Below, piece by piece: positions 11,121 through 23,232 of a stretch of 64,000 nt of DNA. Within the stretch, counting starts at the first letter, position 1. Each line of letters begins with the position of its first letter. The DNA is taken from contig JAQFWX010000023.1 in assembly GCA_027605045.1 (NCBI GenBank), positions 372,001-436,000 of the forward strand. Direction: 5' to 3'. This stretch comes from Phallus indusiatus. Taxonomy: Eukaryota > Basidiomycota > Agaricomycetes > Phallales > Phallaceae. Below the pieces are notes generated by a model. That model did no database searches. It was not told the origin of the DNA and worked only from the letters and a program-made list of their open reading frames with translations. A program made the translations under genes and the position numbers.

Positions 11121-11803
11121 ATGTCATCTAGTATCTCCCACGTGAATCCTAGTGATATTTTCACCCTTCGCCCGCAGAATGCTCCCCCGGGCGAGTATCT
11201 TACTATAGGGCCCAGCATTCCCGTCGAACCCGTTCGGGATGCACCCGTTGACCTAGGGGATAGGGTAATAGGGCTCATAATTTGATATAATTTCATCGAA
11301 CTTACAGTTTCAAAAGTTTCCTTGGGTGCTGACATTGGTCAGTGAAGATGTCTTTACTGTACACGCTGATCGCGGAGTGAACATGTACAAATGGGTTATA
11401 GAGGTCTGTTAAACGTTGACTCGTCCAGTGGTACTTTTTTTATTTGACGTCCAATTACCCAGGGTAACCGGGCACTTTACGTTTCCGCTATAAAACCCAT
11501 TGGCATTGAAATCATTATAAAGCCTATTGAAGGAAGTTGGCTGACACATTAGTAAGTAATTCGGATAAAAAAAAAATCAAGTCAATATCTGACTTTCAAC
11601 AAATTCCATAGTATCGATGTTGGCAGCGACAACAACAGGCTGACTTACGTCCCGCGGGGAAGCGGCTCCGAAGTAAGAAATAGTTATTTTCTACTATAGA
11701 GAAAAACTGAAATTTCGTTTAGCCCACTTGCGTGCTGCAACCAGCTAACGGCTCTAGCGCTCAGGTCTTTGAGATTGAGCTTTTTAATCCCAATCCCAAT
11801 TAA
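11121..11803 (+). CDS. beta-trefoil protease-inhibitor-like protein, copy E
   Basis: Five exons (11121-11264, 11308-11403, 11463-11551, 11612-11672, 11723-11803) encode 156 aa. Landmarks are FTLRPQNAPPGEYLTIGP, APVDLGDR, KFPWVLTLVSED, MYKWVIE, NRALYVSAIKP, DNNRLTYVP and ANGSSAQVFEIELFNPNPN. It ends the left-flank array and is the partner of copy D. Intron positions and phases match every other member. No signal peptide or transmembrane segment is seen. The putative reactive loops differ strongly from copies A-C, as expected if family members target different proteases; that reading is inference. Confidence 0.65.
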
Positions 11804-13041
11804 CCATCGCCTTCAAGAAGTGTTCGGGCTAGGGGGAAAGAGAAATGCGCCCAGACCATACGTAATAACAACTATGACGCACATGTATTAGCTTTTTTAA
11901 AACATCTTCGACAAAGATACCATATTGTGTCGAATTATTGACGCATTATCAGCAGCGGAGTGTTGGATTAGGGTGAAGTTGATATCTCCTTTTCATATAT
12001 TTTCACAGCCTGGCTTACGAGTTTGGTCGGGAACAATACTTGGACGGACGTAAAGCCCTGGTGATCTAGTTTCAAGTCCTATATAACATGCTTGCTTGTC
12101 AATTAGTGTTCAAAGTAGCATTAAGACCTGGACGCTACTTTTGAAAATGAACACATAAGTATCACCCTTATCCGAACCGGTCGACGGATGTCATCCAGCC
12201 TCCGGGCTCTGCGGTGAGCTCTCCCGAGTCGTAAGTGAACCACTAAATCACAGGTAAAGGTCGTGACTCAACCCGAGGTTATTTTTTTTTTTCGATATGA
12301 CAAAACCACCACTAGCAATTGAAGACATTCAATTCAAGTGCCAGAGCGTTCGATCGGAGTTGCATGTCTGGACTTTTCGCACTCCGTCATCATTACATAA
12401 AATCCGATGAGCCAATAGAAAAAAGCCCTCATATTGTTGTACTGTTTAAAAACCCACCGACCACAGTTGCGCGGGTGAATTCTCTCGCTCCATGGTCTCT
12501 CAGTTATATCCTTCAAATATTCACCTCGTTGCCTATCGTAATTTTCAGTGCCTCGTGGATTTTAGCGTCGTTTATACTCAGAAAAGCTTTATATTATTTT
12601 CATCTCGATAGTGACAACTGGCCCCAATTCTCGACGGATGGCGGGCACCTACGGAATTGGTTTAGTATGACATGTAGCCGTCATCAGATCAAGTTCAATC
12701 ACAAAGTCTTCACACAATGTTAACTTCAAAGACTGGTCTGGGAAAGCGAACGGAAGTCTTACTGGGAAAGGGCTCGTTTTCCCCCCCGCAGCCTCTTTCA
12801 TCTAAAGATTACTGGTTCCACGCCAACTCCTTACTCCAGCATAGCTCACAGAATCTAGATGCTCAATTCCATTGACTATGCTTGTCGCTTTGGGCGTCTC
12901 ATCAATATTTTACGAGAGTCCACCATTGGTACAAGGGCTAACGTCATTCGAACTAGGGCTTTTAGTTCATTGGTCAAGAAAAGCATCTCCGATGACACTC
13001 GACTATCTCAAACGGCGTGACTAGGGTACAATTAATCGTCA
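11804..13041. other. boundary between inhibitor array and core
   Basis: About 1.2 kb with no recognised gene. An open frame at 12319-12723 (+) has no family resemblance or splice context and was not accepted. Confidence 0.35.
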
Positions 13042-13266
13042 AACATCGGAACCCTTCTTCACTGCGTCCTCATCGTTCAGCCCAATTGTGGTTGTCGTCA
13101 GCTTCCATGCTGGTTCTTCCCGTTTGACGACCATGTAATGTTGCTCTGCTTGCCAAAAGATGCCTTGGATGCCCTTGTCTCCTCGCGAAGTACTAGCTCG
13201 AAATGGACCATCTTTTGGAAATAGTTCTGTTCCTGTGACTATCCTCAAGCTGGCGTATGCGCCCAT
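13042..13266 (-). CDS. short unidentified ORF, head-to-head with the copper transporter
   Basis: About 74 codons from an ATG at 13266 with protein-like composition: MGAYASLRIVTGTELFPKDG, then a segment containing GIFWQAEQHYMVVKREEPAW and a tail TTTIGLNDEDAVKKGSDV. The even residue mix makes it look like a genuine C-terminal exon or a small protein. Any upstream exons would overlap the 5' part of the copper transporter. I do not recognise the family. It could also be fortuitous. Confidence 0.3.
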
Positions 13267-13373
13267 TGACGCCCATAGCTGCACACAGCAATATCGGTTC
13301 TTCTACCCCGTCTCTGCTTCCAACTCCATTTAAATCGATCTCTGGCTTGTGTTTTAAAGTGTCAGCTACGGAT

Positions 13374-14057
13374 ATGACCTCTGACATGTCTTCCAACTCT
13401 ACCATGATGATGGGAATGATGAAGCCCTACCTCCATTTCACTCCTGGCGACTTCCTCTTCTTTTCCAATGTCCAGCCAACTTCAACTGGGGGAATGGCTG
13501 CAGCTTGCATAGTCTTGTTTCTCCTGGCCTTTCTTGAGAGGCTTGTTGCTGCTTATGGTCGTGTCACGGAGAAGAAGTGGAATGCTGAGTATGTATACTA
13601 CTTTTCTAACGATTTATGCACCACTAAAACTGATTCACTGATTCATTCAGAATTGCGAACATCCTTCATGCGAGGCAGCGTCCTATCATTCCTCAGTCTA
13701 TGCAATCCAGGTCCAGACTTTACCCTGATGAGAAGAAAGGAGGTTACGACATCTCTTCCGACGACGCCAGCTCCGTGAAGAGTGTCAACGCTGTCAAGGC
13801 CCCCCGTGTCTTGCCTTTTGTCACGAAGATTGAGATCAAACGCGGTATCAACAGAGCCGTTGGAGGTCTTTTCATGTATACTCTTATGTTGGCTGTGATG
13901 TACGTACTTCAGTTTGTTTCCAATGAATGATATAGGCTTATCATCATCTGCTTTTAGGACCTTTAACGCAGCCTTCATCTTGTCCATAATCGTCGGACTC
14001 GGAATAGGAGAAATAGCTTTTGGAAGATTCGGTTTCTCTCCCGCGTCTTCTATCTAA
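13374..14057 (+). CDS. CTR-family copper transporter
   Basis: Three exons (13374-13588, 13651-13899, 13958-14057) encode 187 aa. The N-terminus is Met-rich (MMMGMMKPYLHF), the usual copper-binding entry of Ctr proteins. TM1 (GGMAAACIVLFLLAFLERLV) is followed by a cytosolic loop rich in Ser/Asp (about residues 75-130). TM2 contains the family's M-x3-M pore motif as MYTLM, and TM3 carries G-x-G-x-G (GLGIG) for helix packing. The protein trimerises to move Cu(I) across the plasma or vacuolar membrane. Its size and short N-terminus resemble Ctr2-type members, so the membrane is uncertain. The ATG at 13374 was chosen because it begins the Met cluster; an in-frame extension upstream cannot be excluded. 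Confidence 0.85.
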
Positions 14058-14817
14058 AGAAAGTCAAGACTTGTAGCTTTTGGCGAAAGCGCTATTGATG
14101 GGAGAGTCTCTTTTAACTTTTGTGTTAGGAAATCCAGTTTGTTGTTTGTTTGAAATAAAGATCTATTGTTGTATAGTATTGCTTATCGTTACAAGAGACA
14201 GTAAGAATCGTACAGCATCTTCCTTCTAGCCTGGCCGGCTTCATTAAACAGGCTTGCCCAAGAACTTTGAACAATTGTCAAAGCGCTTGCCAGTGGTGTT
14301 GTGATTATGATTTGCCGGGTCGATTCTTGAACAGTTAACACGTCGTACTCAAGAGAAACAAACGAGTTCCTGTTTCTATTATGGAAAGCATAATCCCGAG
14401 TCGTGACTATGAGCCTTGCAGAACAACACATGTACACAAACCGGACGCCCATGATTTCTGAACGTCACCAGTAACATAAACCCTAGGAGATTTCATGTAT
14501 TCCATATACTACGTAATTTACAAGAAATATCGCGAAAGCCGAACAAGTATTTTCGCTTGAACAAACTATATAATACCAATTCAGGCAGTCAACAACGAAA
14601 ACAGCTTATTCATCCATAAACCAAATCAGTATCACAGTTTCGCATCATTTAAACATACAGTTTCTTAGCATCTTTGCTTCATAAGCTACTTGCATTAACA
14701 AAAATGACATGAGACCGGATGGCAAGACGTCGACGTGGCAGACCGCAAAAGTGACGACACCGGCGCTTCCGAGAGGTGAGTTGTCTTCACTCACCGCTCT
14801 CTTCTACCACATCGCCC
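14058..14817. other. spacer between CTR and Derlin genes
   Basis: No gene is supported. It presumably holds the CTR 3' UTR and the Derlin promoter. Confidence 0.35.
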
Positions 14818-15950
14818 ATGCCCGTTGGCATTGAAGCCTGGGTTACTGAAATTCCTCCAATTACAAGGGCATGGCTTGTCCTTTCAATAATAGCCAGTCT
14901 AGGAGTTGTAAGTGTGCGCATTAGACTACCAAACTTAACCAACCTTCCCCCAATAGCAATGTCAACTCATAACTCCTCTACAACTGTATTTTAGCTTTAA
15001 ATCGGCTATCGGAAACTGGCAGGTTAGCCTTTTTATCTCGTCCGTATCTTAACATTCCCGATCTTTATAAAAATCATTCTTCCTAGTTGTGGCGCATATT
15101 CACAACATTCATATACTTCGGCCCTCTTTCCTTAGATTTCGTCTTCCATCTCTTCTTTTTGTAGGTATCTTTTCAACCCAAACTTCTAGTGCATATCTTC
15201 CAATATCTTAAAGTGGACCCTTTCTTCTTATAGCATGAGATACTCACGTATGCTCGAAGAATCTTCATTTGCAAATCGCAAAGCGGACTATTTCTGGCTC
15301 TTGACACTTTCTGGCATCCTCCTTCTCGTACGTAAAACATCTTCTCTTTTGTTTTATTTTTCATCCTTTAAACCTTACATACGCCTTCTAGGCTCTATCG
15401 CCTTTGTTCAATCTCCCATTCTTATCATCGCCATTGGCTTTCGTGCCAATATACTTCTGGTCCCGACGACATCCATCGACACAAATCTCGTTGTTCGGAC
15501 TTTTGACGATCACAGCGCCTTATCTTCCAATCGCCCTAATAGCCTTCAGGTCAGGGTCCTTTCTTTCCACCCTCCCTCCCTTCCTTCCGTCCTTCCTTCC
15601 CTTTCCTTTCCACCCCCAATTTACGTTCCATTTTCAAGATGAGATGGAAGAAACCACGTGCTGATTCCATTCTCTCTTTTTTTTTCATATATCTTCTACA
15701 GCTGGTTCATTAACGGCACCTGGCGTGCAGCTGCAGGCGATCTTGTAGGCTGCGCGGTAGGCCATGTTAGCTGGTTCATTCGCGATGTATGGATACGGGA
15801 AGTTCCAGGCGGAAATTTGGGCTGGGGTAGCAATGCACCAGCTGTTATGTGAGTTTTGGTTATATCAGTTCTTCACCGTTTCTAAATGTTCCTAATTACA
15901 ATTCCCGATCTCTTTTATTTATTAGTCGCCACTTGTTTGGAGAAGATTAA
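14818..15950 (+). CDS. Derlin / Der1-like ER membrane protein
   Basis: Seven exons (14818-14907, 14957-15022, 15087-15160, 15234-15327, 15392-15549, 15702-15848, 15926-15950) encode 217 aa. Family landmarks follow in order: WVTEIPPITRAWL near residue 7, ITPLQLYF, WQLWRIFTTFIYFGPLSLDF (the WR motif of rhomboid-like proteins), MRYSRMLEESSF in the loop, WSRRHPSTQISLFGL, LPIALIAFSWF, and GCAVGHVSWFIRDVWI. Derlins are inactive rhomboids that help extract misfolded proteins from the ER for degradation (ERAD). Length is close to yeast Der1 and animal Derlins. The conserved PGG follows the last helix and the C-terminus is short. The first ATG of the conserved frame was used. Confidence 0.9.
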
Positions 15951-16824
15951 GGGAAAAATACGTTTAAGTTAGGATATCACATGAACGGACGATATATATA
16001 TCTATATGTAACTCCAACGGGGGGATCGGCTGGCTCCTCCATATCTCTATAATTTATCAATAAAAAGGCACGCATGTTACATGCGCGGGGTGGAGCAGCT
16101 CATCTTTCCGCTCAAAAACCATATACAATAACGTCATCTCCAGGGTCCCAAACGACACTTCTGCATTTTTGGGTGATTCAAAAGGGAAAGAACATATGCG
16201 TATCGGAAAAAAAAGTGCAAAACCCAGCGCACCTGCTGCGTGTATATTTTGCCAAGTACGAGGTATTACAAAACATTGGATGATGAAAACTAGACTATGG
16301 ATACATAGCAACACAGAAGAAGAAAAAGAGATATCTCCGAAGGTTGTTGTTTGTAGATTGAGGAATTGAGAAGAGACAGGAGAGAGAAAAAATGGAAAAG
16401 AAAATGGGACAGGTCGTAACTTGTTTCGTGATTGACAAGACTACCGTCAAAAGTCGTCGTGAATTCAGTGAGAGAAAGAGTTAAAAAAAAAAGAATGAAA
16501 GGAAGAGGGAAAAAGGAAAGCAAAGACTTTTTTCACATAAAACCCATGAGCCCATATTCCCAAATATATGAAAAAGAGAGAGAGAGAGAAGAGGCACCAC
16601 AAAATGTATAATACCGGCAAAAGTGTTTGCCAGTATTAAAAAGTCTCGGATGCCTTCCAAAAATTATTCCGTGTAATTAAACTACTTTCTTGGTCTGTTT
16701 AAGGAAAAGCGAAAAATTTAATAATCCCGATCATATAAAAAGGGGGGGAGGGGGAGGGGACCGAATCAGAAGCACTACTGCACAAGGCCAAGGCACCGCA
16801 GGGCAACGCAATCTCCCTACCGAT
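15951..16824. other. convergent intergenic region
   Basis: AT-rich spacer between the Derlin and YTH genes, presumably both 3' UTRs. It contains a G-run (about 16741-16760) and purine-rich tracts. No gene is seen. Confidence 0.4.
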
Positions 16825-19800
16825 CTAATGACGTTCCGGCATCGGTCTAGGTCGATTTTGACGATTTGTTTGGAGATGAGCGGGATTAGAAGAAGAAAGC
16901 GATTGGATTCCACCAGTGGCAGCACCAGCACCAGCACCACCAGCTGCCCTTGCAGTTCTTGATCTAACGGGACTCGTAGGCGGACTATTAGTAGTAGAAG
17001 CAGGTTCCACTACTGCAGCCGGTGGTGGTGCAGGTCTATCCCACTCGTCAAGCAATTCTTGTCCGACTTTAGGCTCGATCTCAGTACCGTCGCGAGAAAC
17101 TTTAACTTCTCGACCGTGGTTCCATGGATTGCGTAAATGCTTTGTACGGGTGAACGGAAGCCTTTCCGTCCGAATCCATTCGATCTTGAATTCCCGACCT
17201 TTATCAACCGAATCAAACAATTTGTCTTCCGCGCCACCCTGCCGTTCCTGCTCCTGCTCCTCATAATACGCCTTCTCCACACCATGTATATCCTCAGCAA
17301 TCCCACCCCCATACGTATCCACCCGCACATAACTAACATCTCCCAACTTGTTAATAACCCCACTCGTCGAATGCGCCATCTTGTCATACGGTCTCGGAGC
17401 AGGCTTCTCCAAAATGACTCGTCCGTCAGGCATAACGCCCTTCACAGGTGCATGTGTCCGAAGACTGTCCAGCGAAGTCGGAACGACCGCGTATCGCAAA
17501 TCGCCTTGTTCGGGGTATGTCCCCACCGCACGCGTCAACTCCGGCCGTGAAAGGCGACGATGAGGCTGATGAGGTTCAGCGGGTGCGGTTAACACTTTTT
17601 GAGCGGGTGCTTCTTGGCTGCCTCGAACGTCGATAGCCAGCTGTGGGTTGTGCGCGGGTGTGGGCATGGGCGAATCGAATAAAGGTTGACTCTCGCTAGG
17701 GGTGAGGAATCGACCGCGCCGAGCACCACCACCACCACCACCTTCGTCTCTTTGCTTGGGAGACCCGATAGATTGAGATGGACTAGAACCTTCAGCTGAA
17801 CTACCCTGTTCTTCCGGCTTTCGAGGAAACACTGGACCGGCCATCCTAATAGGGTTTTTTTAGAGAAATCGCTTTGAAAAAGAAAGAAGGATGCTACTGT
17901 ACCTTGCGTACCCGAAGAATTCTCCACTCTTGTTCGCCGAAAAGATGAGGTACACATCCTTACTAGTCCTATAAGCTTGATCAAGTATACCCTCATTGTG
18001 CGGCTGCGTCGACCAAACACCCCTTTTCAAACTAAAGTCCAGATCAAACTATAAAAGAAAAGATAAGTAACCCAAGAAAGTTAAAAAACCGCTCTCATTT
18101 ACTCACAGGACTTAGAGATTTCAAAATAAAGTATCTCTTTGGAAAGTACTCCCTCAATAAACTCGAGTTCGTCGAACTAAACGACCGAGCACCTTGACTT
18201 CCAGTTCGAGTTTTAGACTTGGTGCCGTCTGGGGATAACGCCAGGTCGCGAAGAGGAGTTAAAGGTGTTTGAGGTTCGTCGGTGTGAGAAGAAGACAAGC
18301 CGTGTATAGGCGGAGAAGGATCAGAAGACGAACTCGACGCCGCAAGGTAAGTCGAAGGCGATGTCGGTGGCGCGTCCACAAAAAACCCAGGATTATCTTC
18401 TTCTCGTTTCTTTCGTTCCAGCTCCAGTTGTTCCGAGACCCAACGAGTGTGTAAACCCCGGTGTCGTTGAGCTCCGACACCAGCCTCTAGATCATCTTCT
18501 TTTCGACGGACACGACAGACTAGTTTAGGACACTTGTGGTCGTGCGGTCGGAGTGGTTTCCCGTTGAAATGGGAGATGGCGTTCTCGAGGTGAGATTGTG
18601 TTTCAAAGTTGATGAAAGCGCAATTCGACCTCGAGATCAGAAACACCGAAGACACGCCGCCCCATTCTTCGTTCGCAGGCGTAGGCGCAGAAGCGGGAGA
18701 AGGAGAAGATCCCGAGGAAGAAGAGTGAACGAGACGAGAAGAAGGTAAAGGTAAAGGTAAAGCTTTGGAAATCCCGTCCGAGTGTGGTGGTGGATGAGAC
18801 TGAGACTGGTTAAAGAATCGCCATACTTCGTCATGAGTGGCGTCGGACGGAACATTCCCGACCCACATCACCCAGTCTGAACGATTAGCAGGCGGTGCAG
18901 GATGATAAGATTTCCGAGATGTACGCAATGGAGAAGGCATGTCTGCAATAGGTTTTCTCTGAGGCGAACGATTGGATTGAGATGAAGAAGTAACATTGGA
19001 CGATGAGATGGGGGTAAAATATGTCGGGTTATGACGCAATGCCGTGGGAGAGGGAGGCGGAAATGACGATGACGATTCTTGGGATTGGAGCTGGGAACTG
19101 GGGATCGAGATCGAGTCTTGCCCGGATTGCTGCTGCTGTTGGTGTTGTTGGTGAGGAGCAGAAGAACTGTTAGAAGCCGAGGGATATTGTTGTTGATGGT
19201 CGGTAAAATCGCCTCCACCACCACGGTTCATTTGAACTGCCTGATAACCTTGAACGGCATACAAGCCGGGGTATGCAGACGCATCGTATTGGGTGCCTCT
19301 CGAAGGAGGAACGTAATACCACGTTCCTCCTTTAGAGGCATCCTCCGGAGACGCGGGCGAATGCTGAGAATAGAAAGAGGGAGGAGGAGGAGGATAAGGA
19401 TTAGGAGCGTATGAGTAAATAGTGGGAGCGGGGTATGCATAATGAGTTGGAGAAGGGGCATGGGGGAAATGCAATGGAGGGAAAGCATGTTGTTGTCCCA
19501 TAGATTGGGCCGGTGGAGGAGGAGGTTGTGGTGGTCGTGTGGATGGGAAGGATGGATTCCGGGAGTCATGATCCGAATCGGAGGGCCCTGCAAAGGTATA
19601 TCCGCGAGTAAGAGGTGGGAAAGGATGGGGGATAGCGCTTGGATCATGGGCGTGTATGCCAGGAAGAGCAAACGGCTGAGAGTAGTACCCCATTGATGGC
19701 TGCATGGGCAACGAGTGGGGCGGTTGGGACGACATGTACTGTCCCAAATACCCCGAAGCAGGCGGACCATGAGAGTGAGAGTGAGAGAGAGATGGGGGAG

Positions 19801-20809
19801 GAGGAGGATATGGAGCAGGTGAAGAATATGATTCCGCCGGATTAGAATGAGGTGGATAAAATGAATGTGGTGGAGGAAAGGATTGGCGCGGAAAGGAGGA
19901 CTGAACAGGAGCGGTGGTGGCATGTCTTACTGGAGGACGCTGAGAGTGAGGACGGGTAGAATCCGATGGACGCGTGTCTTGGTTGGAAGATGGAGGCGGT
20001 TTAGAAGAACTAGATTCGCCTCTGGCCGGCGACATAGAACTTGAAGGTGAGATTGCGTCTGGATATTCTTCCCGACGAGAAGAACTGACACCTCTCTGCT
20101 GTGCTCTCGCTCTCGCTGCAGCTGCACCTGTACTAGTAGAAGGAGGATATCGGGTAGAATGGTGTGGACTATTTCTGTCGGTATCATAGAACGGCAATGA
20201 AGAAGAAGGATGGGCGGGGCCCTGTCGGGAATGTGTCGATTCAACGTTATGTGCAGAGACTGATGACGGTCGGGATAAAAATTAATATAAATGAGTGAAT
20301 ACGAAAAAAAGAAAAAGACCCAGAGAGAGATAGAGAAAAGTAAAAAACGAAAATAGAAGAATAATAAAAAGAAAGAACAAAACCGGGACAGAGTGTCGCA
20401 GTCTGTCTGACCTGCGGGGACCCTGCAGCTCCTCTAAAAAAAAAATTGAGAGTAGTCGCGAGAATCGCCTGGAATTCCTGCGACGCGGTAAAACAGATTT
20501 TAGACGCCCAATATTTTTTGGATGTCACACCCACATCTGGCGGGGTGCGAAAAAGGGCATAGTGTGACAGCCACACAAACAAACAAACAGACAAACAAAC
20601 AAAGGAGAATACTCACCACTGTTCGTCTCGCTGCTACTAGGAGAATCCATGAGCAAGGAGGAAAAGGCGTCTTGACAGGCCAGCACTGCTGCTGAACTGC
20701 TGCTCGAAGACATGGGCGACCTCTTTCGCGGTTTAATTTTAGCAGACGACGTTGATTTGCTACGGCGTCCATTATTATTATTATTATCCAAATATATCAT
20801 GGGTAGCAT
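16825..20809 (-). CDS. RRM-YTH domain RNA-binding protein (m6A reader)
   Basis: Four exons on the minus strand (20617-20809, 18107-20259, 17903-18048, 16825-17845) encode 1170 aa. Residues 65 to about 500 are low-complexity, rich in Ser, Pro, His, Tyr and Gln. Next comes an RRM (WVMWVGNVPSDATHDEVWRF to CAFINFETQSHLENAISHFN), then the YTH domain starting PKRYFILKSLS. It continues GVWSTQPHNEG, VYLIFSANKSGEFFGYARMA and FKIEWIRTERLPF, and ends LRNPWNHGREVKVSRDGTE. The tryptophans of GVWST and IEWI are the cage residues that bind N6-methyladenosine in this family. The RRM before the YTH may add sequence specificity. Exon 1 was chosen because its GT donor gives the right phase; the start ATG has a second Met three codons later. 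Confidence 0.88.
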
Positions 20810-22400
20810 TTCTTTTAACGCATATAAGTCTGTGTCATGGAAGGAGAAATAGAACGCACAGATACTTTTTTTATGTGATACTGTCTGAGACTATAAAGCT
20901 GTCTTTCGGTATGGGCAAATCTGAAACACAACACTGAGTGTTAGCTTTGATACGCATCAAACAAAATGTATCAGAGCCACAGGTTATTGTGTTTTCTCTA
21001 GGGGAGAAAGAAGCTGCTTGGACGACTTTGATGATTAGCTTTAGCTTGAATGAATACGGTCCTGATAATGATGACAAGTACTACTACTGTCAGTTCGAAA
21101 GCAAACGACGACACGACACGACACAAGAGTACTAACGTTACACTTGATTGTGGTGTCGGGTATACGATTATGCGTGTCCGATATTGGCTTGCAGTTGATG
21201 GTAGATAGGTGGAACATAGTCATTGCACTTTATATCTTCTAAACAAGATGCAAACCAGCTGCAGTTTCTCGTTCCTTCTCTATAAAAGTCGCGTGATGTC
21301 ATGTCACTTTACGTCACTTCATTCACGTGATTTCTTGTCTGCAAGGTGCACTGCATGAAAAAAACCAGTGCGTTTCTTCATTTTTTCTTCAGACCTGAAT
21401 TTCATCACTGGATATATCAACGGATCTTATGGTCATATACATCTGGCTTACAACAAAAATTCACCGGGAGAAAATGTGCCCTCACATCAGTTTGCCGACG
21501 GATCGAAATTAGACGCCCATAGAACATGTGTAGATGAATCCAGCATTTTCTCATATCTTCTAGAATCGGAGAATACTCTCTAGATAACTCTCATCAACGA
21601 CACATATTGGAGAAAAAAAAATTGACGGGAAGGTTAATAACACGCACGTCCAACTTTTCGAATTAGGGAATTGTTTATCATTCAAAAACGTTTTTGGAGT
21701 CGCGGATGGTGTTATGCTTCGGTTGTGGTGCAAAAATGGGATGCTAGGGGGGAGAAATCTTATACGACAGTGCTTTATTAACGAGCGCGGTGCTCCACTT
21801 TTAAACTCTCACTCGGAAACTACTACGTCACTGCTGAGATAAGCTTTTTCCCCCTTTTCCCTTGGGGAAAATGTGACCCCGTAGGCATGTCACCAACGCG
21901 GGGACGAGGGGGCAACTGCAAACCGCAAATCAGTATGGCAACTTCACGGAGAATGGTCTCGAAATTCTAGGAATTCCAGAGAATTCTACAGTTTGCTGCG
22001 TCGAAAGAACGGAAGCAGTATGCACTCACAACCCTCGGACGGTTCTAGAATCTTGGCGGCTTCGAAGTTCGCCCAGGCCCTTTTCACACTTCGCTTCCGA
22101 AAACTCGGTTAGAGCCTGCCTACATACGATTGAATACGATTAGATTCATACATAAAGGACCTTTTCAGCAATGATTTCATACCCATAGCTCAAGCATGTT
22201 TGCATTTAATAAAACACGCACCACAATTTGCAAAAAAAGTCTTGATACATTTCATAAAACTCGAGGATTCTCATTACGCGCACAAATGTAGAATCATTTC
22301 TGCCATCACAGGTAAATCCAGCCCCAAAAGGTGGAGTATTATCGTTGACAGCTATCCATAACTAGCCGTATTTTTGAAATGAAAAAACCTGTGAGGGTAC
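20810..22400. other. gene-poor region, left part
   Basis: No supportable coding region, tRNA or transposon was found; it contains only short unconvincing frames. It begins at the 5' end of the YTH gene and so includes its promoter. Confidence 0.4.
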
Positions 22401-22418
22401 ATCGAGTTTAGATTCTAG

Positions 22419-23232
22419 GGTGCCTCGCCCACTATGGACATGTTGATCATCGGCTCCATAGATTCTATATTTCCACTTTCAACAAATCGTATTGAGATTG
22501 ACAGGATCTGGCCTTTTTACGCAACATTCAAACTATGTTTCAAACATATACCGTACCTCTTTTTGACAGTTTTTTGCGGGTAACCTGTATTCCCATAGTG
22601 CATTGCGTCAGAGCTTTCAGCCAGTTAAATTTTCACGAAGACTAGGCAAGCCAGCAATTTACTTAGCTTGCTCCAGCCTCCAGCTAGATGTACATGTGCC
22701 TTGAACACGATATTTGAATATTTGAAGGAGATTATTCTTTTCAATAGTCTATAAATCGTTCGAGTAAGTCTATGATTCAGGACAGATAATATGAAATCGC
22801 GAACAGAACTTGAAAGAGCTAAGAGTATGGGCTTCTATACTTTTCGTTGCCTAGTGGTGCTTCGCCCACTGTGGACACGTTTGATCATTGGCTCCATAGA
22901 TCATCAGGCTTTATTTCCACTTTTGAATAAATCGTATTGAGACCGACAGGATCTGGCCTTTTACGCAATAAATCAATACCAAGCCCGATTTTTTTAGGGG
23001 TAATTCGTATCACCAAATGCGTCAGATCTCGTATTCAGCCAGACACGAAGACAGGCGTGATCAGCAGCAGGATACTTGGCTTACCCTCCAACCTCTAGCT
23101 AGACGTGCATGCACTAAGGGTTTCCTGAATATCGTAATATGTTGTTTTTCCTAGCCTAAGAAACCGCCCGAGTGGGCCCGGAGATTCAGGATACGTCAGA
23201 CATTGAACTCGCGAGCAAAGAGAGTGTATGAC
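22419..23232. repeat. old tandem duplication, two units
   Basis: Two direct units (about 22419-22830 and 22857-23232) share blocks in order: TCGCCCACTRTGGACA, TTGATCATYGGCTCCATAGAT, AAATCGTATTGAGA, GACAGGATCTGGCC, the CTCCARCCTCYAGCTAGA block and GATTCAGGA. They have diverged by substitutions and small indels. Neither contains a convincing open frame. This may be an unclassified repetitive element or a local duplication. Confidence 0.65.

Noticed and set aside
12319..12723. 134-codon open frame on the plus strand
   Set aside because: No recognisable motif, no splice context and no relation to either neighbour; likely chance.
14189..14452. 87-codon minus-strand frame between CTR and Derlin
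   Set aside because: The final part looks mildly protein-like but there is no family match or supporting exon.
17010..17844. Long plus- and minus-strand frames overlapping the YTH gene
   Set aside because: They are out-of-frame shadows of a GC-rich coding exon.
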